A stretch of 35,674 bases of DNA. It comes from Holophagales bacterium. Lineage in GTDB: Bacteria > Acidobacteriota > Thermoanaerobaculia > Multivoradales > Multivoraceae. This document shows, piece after piece, positions 15,928 to 24,333 of the stretch. Within the stretch, counting starts at the first letter, position 1, and each line of letters opens with the position of its first letter. The translations under genes were made by a program, and so were the position numbers. The stretch covers positions 1-35,674 of the forward strand of contig VXUF01000088.1 of assembly GCA_009837085.1 (NCBI GenBank), given 5' to 3'. The notes under the pieces were generated by a model that worked only from the letters and a program-made list of their open reading frames with translations, searched no databases and was not told the origin of the DNA.

Positions 15928-18900
15928 TCAGGCGACTCTGGAGCCGGCGGGCTCTTCGTCGATCTGACGCTGGAGCTGCCTGGCGCGCGACCTCGCCGTG
16001 GCGATCGTGCGCTCCTTCACGCCCTCGTAGCCGCGGATCGAGTCGGGAAGCTCGGCCAGCTCGACGACCAGCGGCGCGGAGTCCGAGTCGAGCCGTTCGA
16101 GGGCCCCGTGGACCAGGCCGCGGTACCAGTCGAACAACCCGCGCTCGAGGCGGCGGTGCCGGGTCGCCCCGAAGATGTCGAGCGCGGTGCCGCGAAGCCC
16201 GCGCGCCGCGTACAGCAGCCGGAACAGCGAGCGCGACCAGGACCCCAGGCGGATCTTCCGCTTCCAGCCGAACCGGCGGAGTGTCGGCGGGTGGAGCAGG
16301 ACCTGGCGGTTGAGTGAGCCGTCGTAATCCCGGGCGACCTGGTTCCAGGTCGGATCCTGGAGCCAGAGGCGCGCGACTTCGTACTCGTCCTTGACCGCGA
16401 GGAGCTTGAAGCCGTAGCGGGCCGCCGCCTCGCGTACCGCGGCGTGGCCCGGCAGCTTCGACTCCTCCGCTTCCGCCACGTCGGCGACGAAGCCGAGATA
16501 GCGCGCGGCGTAGCTACCGCCGCCGTAGAGCAGCAGGTCGGCGACGCGGCCGGGCAGGAGGCGGTCGAGCGACCCACCCCGCGGTGCGTCGGCTAGGAGC
16601 CGGTCGAGTTCCGGCCTGAGCTTCGGCGCCCACCCTTCGAGGCGTTCGCGGGCGGCGTCCACCGCCGCGGCCGCGGTCGGCGCTTCAGGCTCGGCGAGTC
16701 CGGCGGCGCGCCGGAACCGCTCCGGGTCGGCGACGGACAGACGCCCGTAGCGGAAGGCCTGGATGTTGTCTTCGACCGCGACGCCGTTCGCCACCAGCGC
16801 CTGCTCGATGAAGGGCGCCTGGAGCGGCAGCAGGCCCTGCTGGTAGGCCGCGCCGACCAGGAAGATGTTGCCGGTGACGCTGTTGCCGAGCAGGCGCTCG
16901 GTGGCGGCCTCGGCGTCCACGAAGTAGCTGCGGTCGCTGTCCGTGAAGAGGGCGAGCCGCTTGCGCAGCTCGTCCAGAGGGGGCATCCGCGCGGCGCTGT
17001 CCGTGATCACCGCCGCCGGGCTGATGCCGGCGGTGTTGCCGACGACGGCCGTGGTCTCCTGCGAGAACCGCTTCAGGTTGTCGGGCGCGATCGTGGCCAG
17101 CAGATCGAAGGAGAGCGCCAGATCGGCCTCGCCGTTGCCGAGCTTGTTGGCCCGGGGGATCGGTCCGCGGCTGAGCAGCAGGTTCGAGACCACCGCGCCG
17201 CCTTTCTGCGCCAGGCCGGTCTGGTCGAGGTGGACCGCGTACCGGCCCTCCATCAGGGCCGCGGTGACGAGGATCGCGTCGACGGTCACCACGCCGGTGC
17301 CGCCGATGCCCACGAGTAGCGCCCGGAACGTCGCGTCGTCCGGCAGTTGACGGACGGGTTCCGGCGTCTCGTCCTCGGCGAGCGGCGCCGCGGCTGCACG
17401 GCGGACCGGCTTCGTCCCGTCGCCCAGTTCGACCGTCATGAAGGCGGGGCAGTCGCCATCGATGCAGGAGTAGTCCAGGTTGCAGGACGACTGGTGGATC
17501 TGGGTCTTGCGGCCGTAGTCCGTCTCGAGCGGCGCGACGGACAGGCAGTTCGACTTCGCCGCGCAGTCACCGCAGCCCTCGCAGACCGCCGGGTTGATGT
17601 AGACCCGCTGCTTTGGCGTCTCCTGGATGCCGCGCTTGCGCTCGCGCCGCTTCTCGGCCGCGCACTGCTGGTCATAGACCACGGCTGTCGGGCCCTTGAT
17701 CGCGCGCAGCTCCTTGAGCACCTGGTCGTAGTCGCGGCGGTGGCGGATCTCGACGCCGTTGTCGTCGCGATGGGGGAAGCGCTCCAGGTCCTCGGTCACC
17801 AGGACGACCCGCTTCATGCCCTGGAGCTGAAGCTGCTTCGCGACGCCCATTGAGCTGAGCAGCCCCACCGCGTCCTGCCCACCCGTCATGGCAACGGCGG
17901 AGTTGTAGAGAATGCGGAACGTCATGTGGAGGTCGGCGGCGATGCAGGCCTCGATCGCCTTGCTGGCGGAGTGGGCGTAGGTGCCGTCGCCGACGTTCTG
18001 GAACACGTGCTCCTGCTCCGTGAACGGCGCGAGACCGATCCAGCAGGCGCCCTCGCCGCCCATCTGCGGCAGCCAACTCACGCCTCGGTCCATCCACATC
18101 GCCATCGCGTGGCAGCCGATGCCGCCGCCGGCGACGTCCGACCCTTCGGGAAGCTGGGTCGACGTGTTGTGGGGGCAGCCGCTGCAGAAGTAGGGCGTGC
18201 GCGGCAGCGCGGCGGGCAGCTTCGTGGCCAGTTCGGCGGACTCGGCGCCGGCCCGCAGGTGCGCCAGCCTCTCGGCCGGCACGGCCTCCGGCAGCCGGTG
18301 CTCCAGGTACGCGCCGAGGATCCGCGCCATGTCGTGGCCTTCGAGTTCCCCGTGCATCGGGAACAGCGTCTCGCCGGCGGGCGTCTCCTTGCCGCCGACC
18401 AGGGGCCGGTCGGGCAGGTTGTAGAGAACCTGGCGGATCTGGGTCTCGACGAAACCGCGCTTGTCCTCGACGACGACGATCTCCTCGAGACCCTGGGCGA
18501 ACTCGCGCAGGCGCCGCGGCTCGATCGGCGCTATGCAGCCAAGCTTGAGCACCCGGATGCCGTGGCGATCGAGCGCGGCTTCGTCCAGCCCGAGCAGTTC
18601 GAGCGCCAGACGCAGGTCGCGGTAGGGCTTACCGGCCGCGACCAGGCCGATGCGGTCGCCGGGGCTGGCGCAGCGGATGCTGTCGAGGCCGTTGGCGTGG
18701 ATGTAGGCCAGAGCGGCCGCGGTGCGTTCGGAGAAGATCTGCCGCTCGAGTTCAATCGAGTAGGGGGGCAGTAGCCGCATGTCGAGCTGCTTCTCGAATT
18801 GGCGGCCGCCTATCTCCAGATCGGGCAGGACGGGCGGTGCCGTCCGCGGCAGGTCGACGACCGCGCCGCCGTCGGCGACGTTGGTCACGATCTTGAGCCC

Positions 18901-19485
18901 GGTCCACAGGCCCGCGTACCGGGACAGGGCGATCCCGTGCAACCCGAACTCGAGCACCTCTGCCGGGTCGCCCGGGTAGAGCACCGGGATCGAGAGGTCG
19001 AAGAGGCTGATCGTGCTGTCGCCGGGGATTGTCGAGCTCTTGCAGGCGGTGTCGTCGCCGGCCAGGACGAGGACGCCGCCGTGCTTGCCGGTACCGATGA
19101 AGTTGCCGTGGCGGAAGGCGTCGCCGGTGCGGTCGACGCCGGGCGTCTTGCCGTACCAGATGCCGCCTACGCCGTCGAAGCGTTCGTGGGGAACACGTTC
19201 CTGGCGCTGGGCGCCGTAGATCGCGGTCGCCGCCGTCTCCTCTTTGATCGCCGGTCGGCAGACCACATCGTGATCCGCCAACAGCTTGTTCGCTCGCTGA
19301 AGCTGCTTGTCGTATTCGCCCAGCGGCGATCCGGGATAACCGCTGATGAAGGCGCCAACCCGCAGGCCGGCTTCCCGGTCGCGGCGGTGCTGGTCCATCG
19401 GTAGCCGGACGAGAGCCTGGACACCGGTGATTGCGACGCGGCCTTCAGTGAGCGTGTATTTGTCGTCTAATGAGAAGGCCGTCAT
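15928..19485 (-). CDS. Fused indolepyruvate-type 2-oxoacid:ferredoxin oxidoreductase
   Basis: A 1185-residue single-chain enzyme in which the IorA-like and IorB-like parts are fused, the form common in aerobic proteobacteria and relatives. It oxidatively decarboxylates aryl (or branched) 2-oxoacids to acyl-CoA with thiamine diphosphate and Fe-S clusters. The N-terminal region has FISGYPGSPLGEYD, then a TPP-binding part with CSGCPHNTST and GIGCHAM. The ferredoxin-like segment has VCEGCGDCAAKSNC (Cys635, 638, 641, 647) and a second set around SSCNLDYSCIDGDC. The gamma-like domain starts at about 718 (LLVGIGGTGVVTVDAI, then DQTGLAQKGGAV), and the last ~250 residues are the usual helical tail. 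I chose the ATG at 19485 over a TTG at 19494 because TAAGCT lies 8 nt upstream of it. It follows the crotonase gene after 57 nt. Confidence 0.92.
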   Translation of the reverse strand: MTAFSLDDKYTLTEGRVAITGVQALVRLPMDQHRRDREAGLRVGAFISGYPGSPLGEYDKQLQRANKLLADHDVVCRPAIKEETAATAIYGAQRQERVPHERFDGVGGIWYGKTPGVDRTGDAFRHGNFIGTGKHGGVLVLAGDDTACKSSTIPGDSTISLFDLSIPVLYPGDPAEVLEFGLHGIALSRYAGLWTGLKIVTNVADGGAVVDLPRTAPPVLPDLEIGGRQFEKQLDMRLLPPYSIELERQIFSERTAAALAYIHANGLDSIRCASPGDRIGLVAAGKPYRDLRLALELLGLDEAALDRHGIRVLKLGCIAPIEPRRLREFAQGLEEIVVVEDKRGFVETQIRQVLYNLPDRPLVGGKETPAGETLFPMHGELEGHDMARILGAYLEHRLPEAVPAERLAHLRAGAESAELATKLPAALPRTPYFCSGCPHNTSTQLPEGSDVAGGGIGCHAMAMWMDRGVSWLPQMGGEGACWIGLAPFTEQEHVFQNVGDGTYAHSASKAIEACIAADLHMTFRILYNSAVAMTGGQDAVGLLSSMGVAKQLQLQGMKRVVLVTEDLERFPHRDDNGVEIRHRRDYDQVLKELRAIKGPTAVVYDQQCAAEKRRERKRGIQETPKQRVYINPAVCEGCGDCAAKSNCLSVAPLETDYGRKTQIHQSSCNLDYSCIDGDCPAFMTVELGDGTKPVRRAAAAPLAEDETPEPVRQLPDDATFRALLVGIGGTGVVTVDAILVTAALMEGRYAVHLDQTGLAQKGGAVVSNLLLSRGPIPRANKLGNGEADLALSFDLLATIAPDNLKRFSQETTAVVGNTAGISPAAVITDSAARMPPLDELRKRLALFTDSDRSYFVDAEAATERLLGNSVTGNIFLVGAAYQQGLLPLQAPFIEQALVANGVAVEDNIQAFRYGRLSVADPERFRRAAGLAEPEAPTAAAAVDAARERLEGWAPKLRPELDRLLADAPRGGSLDRLLPGRVADLLLYGGGSYAARYLGFVADVAEAEESKLPGHAAVREAAARYGFKLLAVKDEYEVARLWLQDPTWNQVARDYDGSLNRQVLLHPPTLRRFGWKRKIRLGSWSRSLFRLLYAARGLRGTALDIFGATRHRRLERGLFDWYRGLVHGALERLDSDSAPLVVELAELPDSIRGYEGVKERTIATARSRARQLQRQIDEEPAGSRVA

Positions 19486-19493
19486 TACTCCCA

Positions 19494-19499
19494 AGCTTA
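19494..19499 (-). promoter_or_regulatory. Candidate leaderless -10 element (TAAGCT) of the 2-oxoacid oxidoreductase gene
   Basis: On the minus strand TAAGCT is followed by 8 nt (TGGGAGTA) and the ATG at 19485. The GGGAG between could also serve as a ribosome-binding site at very short spacing, so this member is ambiguous. Confidence 0.35.
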
Positions 19500-19542
19500 T
19501 CGCGGGCGCCGGCCGGCAGGCGGCTTGGCCCCTGTCGAATCG

Positions 19543-20247
19543 TCAGCCGGCTCGGAACTGAGCGAACCAGTCCCGACCGGAGGCTGCGGGCCGTCCGCCG
19601 ACGATCGTTCGCTTGATCGCCCGGACGCCCTGCGGGGGATAACCGGCGATGGTCGCGGAAAGTTCCCGGGCGCGGTCGAGCACGGCGTCGTCGTCGACGA
19701 CCTCGGCGGCGACTCCCATCCGTTCCAGCTCTCGCCCGGTGTAACGACGGCCGACGATCGCGAGCCGCGCCGCCACGCTCTCCGGATGGCGCAGCCGCAG
19801 CCAGGCCATGTTCATCGGCGCCGCCATCCCCATCTGGATCTCGCCCACGTGCAGAAAGGCCTGCTCGCCGGTAACCACGAGATCGGCGGCGAGTGCCAGC
19901 GCCGAGCCCGCGTTGATCGCGAAGCGTTCGAGCGCGGCGACGATCGGCTTCGGGCAGTCGTAGAGCGCCGCGTGGACGTCGAGCCAGAGGCCGCTGAAGC
20001 GCGGCATCCAGTCTGGCGGCGGATCGGCCCGGAACTCGCCGAGGTCCAGGCCGGAGCAGAAGGCGCCACCGGCGCCGCGAATCAGCAGGACGGCGACCTC
20101 GTCGTCTTCGGTCGCGGCGACGATCTCCTCGTGCAGGCGTTGCGCCAGCGGGCCCGTCACCGCGTTCCTGCGGGCGGGCCGGTTCAGCACGATCTCGGCG
20201 ACGCCGCCCTCCCGGCTCGAGAGGACCGGATCGTCGGACGGGGTCAC
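19543..20247 (-). CDS. Enoyl-CoA hydratase/isomerase (crotonase) family protein lacking one catalytic Glu
   Basis: A 234-residue crotonase-fold protein. It starts at a GTG one base after the stop of the SDR gene, so translation is likely coupled. The family frame is clear: LNRPARRNAVTGPL, GAGGAFCSGLDLGEF (first oxyanion-hole loop) and AINAGSALALAADLVV. In enoyl-CoA hydratases two Glu residues add water; here the position of the first (GGCEL in the mammalian enzyme, by my alignment) is Ala116 in NAGSALAL, while the second is kept as Glu136 in HVGEIQMG. A single acidic residue is more usual in isomerases and other crotonase branches, so a plain hydratase label would be unsafe. The substrate is a CoA thioester. 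The neighbouring SDR and oxoacid oxidoreductase suggest a shared catabolic route. Confidence 0.85.
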   Translation of the reverse strand: MTPSDDPVLSSREGGVAEIVLNRPARRNAVTGPLAQRLHEEIVAATEDDEVAVLLIRGAGGAFCSGLDLGEFRADPPPDWMPRFSGLWLDVHAALYDCPKPIVAALERFAINAGSALALAADLVVTGEQAFLHVGEIQMGMAAPMNMAWLRLRHPESVAARLAIVGRRYTGRELERMGVAAEVVDDDAVLDRARELSATIAGYPPQGVRAIKRTIVGGRPAASGRDWFAQFRAG

Positions 20248-20248
20248 G

Positions 20249-21085
20249 TCAGTCGTCCTGGGCGTCGACGAACCAGTCGCCCGGGAGTGGCTGCCCTTCG
20301 TAGAGCCGTCCCTGGAAGCGCCTCATGCCGTGCAGCCAGCGGTCGACGTCGGTCGCCTTGCGCCGGACGTACTCCGCAACCTCGGGATGGGGGAGCACCC
20401 AGAAGCGCTCCTGGCGGACCGCGTCGATGCAGGCGTCGGCGGCCTGTTCGGCCGTGAGGACGCCGTCGCCCGAGGCCACGCCGACGGACAGGCCCTGCCG
20501 GCGGTTCCGGTCGGGGCTGTTGGCGCCGATGTTCGTCTTCACCGCCTGCGGGCAGTGCACGGAGACCCGGATGCCCTGGTGGCCATGGGTGATCGCGATC
20601 CACTCCGCCAGCGCCACCGCCGCGTGCTTGGTCAACGAGTAGGCGAGCGAGCCGATCTGGGTCAGCAGACCGGCCGCGGAGGCCGTACTCATGATGTACC
20701 CCTCGCCGCGCTCGATCATCGAGGGCAGAACGGCCCGCGCGGCGTAGACGTGGGACATCACGTGGACCTCCCACTGGTCGTTGATCTCCTGGTTGGGGAC
20801 CTCGAGTCCGCCCATCGTCACGAAACCGGCGTTCGACATGAACAGGTCGATGGGGCCGATGTTCGCCTGCGTCGCCGCGACCAGATCGCGCACCGCGCCC
20901 TCGTCCGCCACGTCCAGTCCGATGCCCGTGCCGCCGATCGCCCCGGCGACCTCCTTGGCCCCCGCCTCGTCACGGTCGGCTACGACCACGTGCCGCGCGC
21001 CCTCGCGATGAAACGCCTCGGCCAGCGCCTTGCCGATGCCGGAGGCGCCGCCGGTGACAACCATGATCCTGTTTGCGATGTCCAC
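20249..21085 (-). CDS. Short-chain dehydrogenase/reductase (classical SDR)
   Basis: A 278-residue NAD(P)-dependent oxidoreductase. I chose the GTG at 21085 because GGGAGA lies about 7 nt upstream and the protein then starts two residues before the first strand; the frame runs on upstream without family-like sequence. Motifs are TGGASGIG (11-18, cofactor), a SNAG at 84-87, STASAAG with the catalytic Ser near 136 and YSLTK (Tyr149, Lys153). The acidic residue at the end of the second strand (VVVADRD) suggests preference for NAD(H). The C-terminal segment PGDWFVDAQDD is longer than in minimal SDRs. It is the first gene of a minus-strand run with the crotonase; the substrate is unknown. Confidence 0.9.
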   Translation of the reverse strand: MDIANRIMVVTGGASGIGKALAEAFHREGARHVVVADRDEAGAKEVAGAIGGTGIGLDVADEGAVRDLVAATQANIGPIDLFMSNAGFVTMGGLEVPNQEINDQWEVHVMSHVYAARAVLPSMIERGEGYIMSTASAAGLLTQIGSLAYSLTKHAAVALAEWIAITHGHQGIRVSVHCPQAVKTNIGANSPDRNRRQGLSVGVASGDGVLTAEQAADACIDAVRQERFWVLPHPEVAEYVRRKATDVDRWLHGMRRFQGRLYEGQPLPGDWFVDAQDD

Positions 21086-21141
21086 TCTGACTCTCCCTTC
21101 TGCGTTGGCTGTGTGGTCTGTTGTCCGCCGTGCGGGCGGCA

Positions 21142-21147
21142 ATTCTA
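21142..21147 (-). promoter_or_regulatory. Candidate -10 element (TAGAAT) for the SDR-crotonase transcription unit
   Basis: In the 131-nt divergent gap, TAGAAT on the minus strand lies 56 nt before the SDR GTG. It is five of six bases from TATAAT. Initiation just after it would leave a leader of about 50 nt containing the GGGAGA ribosome-binding site and a small GC hairpin (21125-21139). No convincing -35 is seen. Confidence 0.3.
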
Positions 21148-21216
21148 CGACTTGGGAGAGCTTGACTAACCGCCTGGGATTTGTTCCGCTTCATGTACGG
21201 TTTACAGGGATTCTCG

Positions 21217-21432
21217 ATGAACGGAAACCGCACGACCGTCCTGGTCGCCGCAATCGTCGGACTGGTTGCGCCCGGAGCGGCCTACGCTTACCTCGATCCG
21301 GCGTCGGGCAGCATGATTCTGCAGGCGGTGATCGGCGGAGTGGCGGCGGCGGCGGTGGCGTTCAGGGTCTACTGGCGGCGCATCGCTACCTTCTTCGGTC
21401 TCGGGCGTGCCGATGAGCCAGAGTCCGACTAG
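21217..21432 (+). CDS. Tiny YLDP-type membrane protein
   Basis: A 71-residue protein. The ATG at 21217 has AGGGA at 21206-21210; a TTG at 21181 would add 12 residues with no benefit. It has two hydrophobic segments: residues about 7-23, ending in a possible signal cleavage AYA, and about 32-52. Between them is the motif YLDPASGSMILQAVIGG, and after the second helix comes RVYWRRIATFF, a basic amphipathic end. I have seen small proteins of this form (YLDPGxGS...YWRR) beside surface-polysaccharide and methyltransferase genes, but know no function. Its TAG stop shares one base with the GTG start of the next gene, so the two are almost certainly co-translated and probably work together at the membrane. 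Confidence 0.7.
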   Translation: MNGNRTTVLVAAIVGLVAPGAAYAYLDPASGSMILQAVIGGVAAAAVAFRVYWRRIATFFGLGRADEPESD

Positions 21433-22880
21433 TGCAGACGGGTACCGCGACGGAGAGCTTGCGAGCCGGCACGCGGCGCCCTGATCCAGCGCCGCAGGCT
21501 GAGCCGTCTTCCTTCCGCGATCCGGCCGGTCAGGTGGTCGAGGGCCGCGGCGGCCGAGTGTTCCGAAGCGTGGCTCCGGTAGCTGTCGAGGAGTACCGCC
21601 ACGTACGGAGTTGCGGCCTCGTAGAGGCGCTGATCGTCGAGGGCGCCCTGGTTGCCGCCGACGAGGTCGATCCAGCCGAAGTGGGTGTGCTGCCGCCGCC
21701 GGGCGGTCTGGTCCTGGAGCATCCGCGGCTGCCGTTCATCTCCTACCCGTATGAATGGCCCTTCTCGCTTCTCAAGGCGGCGGCCCTGATGCACCTGGAG
21801 ATGCAGATCCGGCTGCTCGACCGGGGAATCTCGCTTTCCGACGCCAGTGCCTACAACGTGCAGTTCCAGGGCGCCAAGCCGGTCTTCATCGACTGGCTCT
21901 CGCTGCGCCGCTATCGGGAAGGCGAGTACTGGCAGGGGCACAACCAGTTTTGCGAACAGTTCCTCAACCCACTGCTTCTCGCGGCGAAGTTCGGCACTCC
22001 CCACAACGCCTGGTATCGCGGGATGCAGGAGGGCATTCCCGGACGCGAACTGGCGGCGCTGCTGCCGCGGCGTATGCGCTGGTCGCCCAGGATGCAGGCC
22101 CACGTGCTGCTTCCGCTCAGGTTCGAGCGTCGGGCCGGTTCCCGGGGCGAGGCGGCGAAGCGGACGGCGAAGCGGCCCCTGCCACGCGGCGCGTACCGTG
22201 GACTTCTGACCCAGCTCCGACGATGGATCCAGGGCCTCGAGCCGCAGGGAACGAGCACCACCTGGAGTAACTACTCCTCGGCCTCGAGCTACGACTCGAA
22301 TGAAGCGTCGCGCAAGGCGGAAGCGGTGCGGGCCTTCGTTGCCGCGGCGAAGCCGGAGCAACTCTGGGACGTCGGGTGCAACACGGGCGAGTTCGCCGCC
22401 ATCGCGACTGAGGCCGGTGCGGGCGACGTCATTGGCTTCGATTCGGACTTCGGTGCGCTCGAGAGCGCCTGCGAGCGTGCCCGCGCCGATCGGTTGCGCT
22501 TCCTGCCGCTGTACCAGGACCTGGCGAATCCCTCACCGGACCAGGGCTGGGGACAGGCGGAGCGCCGCTCCCTGACGCGCCGGTCCCGGAGCGCGGACGC
22601 ACTGATGGCGCTGGCCGTCATCCACCACCTGGCGATCGGCCGCAACGTGCCGCTGCCGCGGATCGCCGCTTGGTTCGTCTCGCTGGCGCCGCGAGGGCTC
22701 GTCGAGTTCGTGCCGCGCGGCGACCGGCGGGTAGACGACCTGCTGGCGCTGCGCGGAGATCGCTTCGGCGACTACACGCCGGCCGCCTGGGAGGCGGCGC
22801 TGGAGCCGTATGCGGCGATCGGGCACGTGGAGACGGTGTCGGAGAGTGGTCGGCGGCTGTACACGTACGAGCGGCGCTAG
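21432..22880 (+). CDS. Kinase-like/SAM-dependent methyltransferase fusion protein
   Basis: A 482-residue two-part protein, started by a GTG that overlaps the preceding stop. Residues about 40-270 contain LSDASAYNVQFQGAKPVFIDWLSL (135-158 region): Asp137, Asn142 and Asp154 are spaced like the catalytic loop and metal-binding Asp of aminoglycoside-phosphotransferase-like kinases, though no glycine-rich ATP loop is obvious. Residues about 280-482 are a class I methyltransferase: LWDVGCNTGEFA at 311-322 is motif I, GFDSD at 335-339 the acidic loop after strand 2, and ADALMALAVIHHL the post-II/motif region. Similar proteins are annotated as nodulation NoeA-like or class I methyltransferases. The acceptor may be a lipid-linked or surface glycan, given the membrane partner; this is inference. 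Confidence 0.75.
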   Translation: MQTGTATESLRAGTRRPDPAPQAEPSSFRDPAGQVVEGRGGRVFRSVAPVAVEEYRHVRSCGLVEALIVEGALVAADEVDPAEVGVLPPPGGLVLEHPRLPFISYPYEWPFSLLKAAALMHLEMQIRLLDRGISLSDASAYNVQFQGAKPVFIDWLSLRRYREGEYWQGHNQFCEQFLNPLLLAAKFGTPHNAWYRGMQEGIPGRELAALLPRRMRWSPRMQAHVLLPLRFERRAGSRGEAAKRTAKRPLPRGAYRGLLTQLRRWIQGLEPQGTSTTWSNYSSASSYDSNEASRKAEAVRAFVAAAKPEQLWDVGCNTGEFAAIATEAGAGDVIGFDSDFGALESACERARADRLRFLPLYQDLANPSPDQGWGQAERRSLTRRSRSADALMALAVIHHLAIGRNVPLPRIAAWFVSLAPRGLVEFVPRGDRRVDDLLALRGDRFGDYTPAAWEAALEPYAAIGHVETVSESGRRLYTYERR

Positions 22881-22881
22881 T

Positions 22882-22899
22882 CGGGCGACTCGTCGCCCG
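22882..22899. terminator. Perfect GC hairpin between convergent genes, possible bidirectional terminator
   Basis: CGGGCGAC and GTCGCCCG form a perfect 8-bp inverted repeat around TC (or 7 bp with a CTCG loop). It starts 2 nt after the methyltransferase stop and 13 nt beyond the amidase stop on the other strand. There is no T-tract on either side, so it is not a canonical intrinsic terminator; it could stabilise 3' ends or act with Rho. Confidence 0.45.
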
Positions 22900-22911
22900 G
22901 CCGCAGGCTGA

Positions 22912-24333
22912 TCAGGCACTGACCGCGGTTTCGAGCGCCGCCGCGATGGCGAGGGTCTGGCGGTCCGTTCCCCGTGGCGTGACGATCTGAAGGCCCACGG
23001 GCAGTCGAGACGAACCGACTCCGCAAGGTACGGAGATGGCCGGACAGCCGGTCACCGTGATCGAGTAGCAGGAGGCCATCCAGTCCGTGTAGCTCGTCAT
23101 CGGCTGCCCTTCGATCGCCACCGGGTAGGGCTCGTCGACATCGAAGGGCAGGACCTGAACCGTGGGCAGCAGCAGGGCGTCGTAGCGTTCGAAGAAGTCG
23201 ACTACGCGGCCGTGAAGGCGGGTGCGTTCCGCCTGGGCCGTCGCGATGTCAGGGCCAGTGAGCGCCAGGCCCCGTTCGACCTCCTCGATCACGGTGTCCT
23301 TCATCTGGGCGTGCTGCCCGGGGAACAGCGGACGCAGCTTGTCGGCGAACAGGCTCGCGCGCAGGGTGCGGAAGATGCCGCCGGCGCCGGACAGGTCAGG
23401 CGCGGCTTCCTCGATCTCGGCGCCCAGGTCCCGGAACACCGGCAGGGTCGCTTCGCAGACCTCGACGACTTCTCGTTCGATCGGGTAGCGGTCCAGGTTG
23501 GGGGTCCAGGCGAAGCGGAGGCCGCGGTGATCAAGCGGCGGGACCGGGTGGAAGGGCTCGGAAGGGCGGCCGAGCGAGATCGGGTCGCGCGGGTCCGGTC
23601 CGGCGATGACCGAGAACAGGAGCGCCGCGTCGGCGACGTTGCGCCCCATCGGCCCGAGCACGGCGAGATCGTCCCAGCCCTGCTCGGGAGGCACCCGCGG
23701 TACCCGGCCCGGCGTCGGCCGGAAACCGACGACGCCGCAGAAGCTCGCCGGGTTGCGGAGCGAGCCGCCGAGGTCGCTGCCGTCGGCGATGGGCAGCATG
23801 CCGCTCGCCAGCGCGGCCGCCGCGCCGCCGCTCGAGCCGCCGCAGGTGCGGCTGGGGTCCCAGGGGTTGCATGTCTTGCCAAAGACCCGGTTGAACGTCT
23901 GCGAACCGGCGCCGAACTCAGGCGTGTTCGTCTTGCCGATGACGACCGCGCCGGCGCGGCGGATCCGTTCCACGATCAGGGCGTCGAAGTCGGGGACGTT
24001 GTCTGCGAAGATGGGCGAACCGAAGGTGGTGCGGATGCCCTTTGTCGGGACCAGGTCCTTGACCGCGGTCGGCAGGCCGAGCAGGGGCTTGGCGGCGGCC
24101 GCGTCCGGATCGCTGAGACGCAGGTCATCCGCGGCGTACGCCTGCTCGAGGGCGTGGTCGCGGTCGAGGGTGCAGATCGCGTTGAGATCCGGGTTCCGGC
24201 GGTCGATCCAGCCGAGATGAGCTTCCAGTACCTCAGCCGCCGAAACCTCGCCGCGGGCCAGCAGCCCGGCGAGGTCGACGGCGTCGCGCGTGCAGAGATC
24301 AGGCGCGCCGTCGCACCCGGTCGGAACCGTCAC
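22912..24333 (-). CDS. Cytoplasmic amidase-signature family amidase
   Basis: A 473-residue amidase-signature enzyme without a signal peptide. The GTG at 24333 overlaps the alpha/beta-hydrolase stop by 4 nt (GTGA), indicating coupling. The catalytic set is complete: Lys92 in AVKDLVP, cis-Ser167 in CGGSSGGAA and nucleophile Ser191 in SDLGGSLRNP. A GlyGly-Ala rather than GlyGlu-Gly follows the cis-Ser, unlike the exported amidase at 3298-4842, so the two are distinct paralogues. It lacks the Gly/Asn features I would expect for GatA and there is no GatB or GatC nearby, so a role in tRNA amidation is unlikely. It would release ammonia or an amine from a small amide. It is the last gene of a four-gene minus-strand run. 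Confidence 0.9.
   Translation of the reverse strand: MTVPTGCDGAPDLCTRDAVDLAGLLARGEVSAAEVLEAHLGWIDRRNPDLNAICTLDRDHALEQAYAADDLRLSDPDAAAAKPLLGLPTAVKDLVPTKGIRTTFGSPIFADNVPDFDALIVERIRRAGAVVIGKTNTPEFGAGSQTFNRVFGKTCNPWDPSRTCGGSSGGAAAALASGMLPIADGSDLGGSLRNPASFCGVVGFRPTPGRVPRVPPEQGWDDLAVLGPMGRNVADAALLFSVIAGPDPRDPISLGRPSEPFHPVPPLDHRGLRFAWTPNLDRYPIEREVVEVCEATLPVFRDLGAEIEEAAPDLSGAGGIFRTLRASLFADKLRPLFPGQHAQMKDTVIEEVERGLALTGPDIATAQAERTRLHGRVVDFFERYDALLLPTVQVLPFDVDEPYPVAIEGQPMTSYTDWMASCYSITVTGCPAISVPCGVGSSRLPVGLQIVTPRGTDRQTLAIAAALETAVSA

Noticed and set aside
22912..24333. Amidase as GatA of the tRNA amidotransferase
   Set aside because: No GatB or GatC gene is adjacent, and the gene is coupled to an esterase in a catabolic-looking unit.
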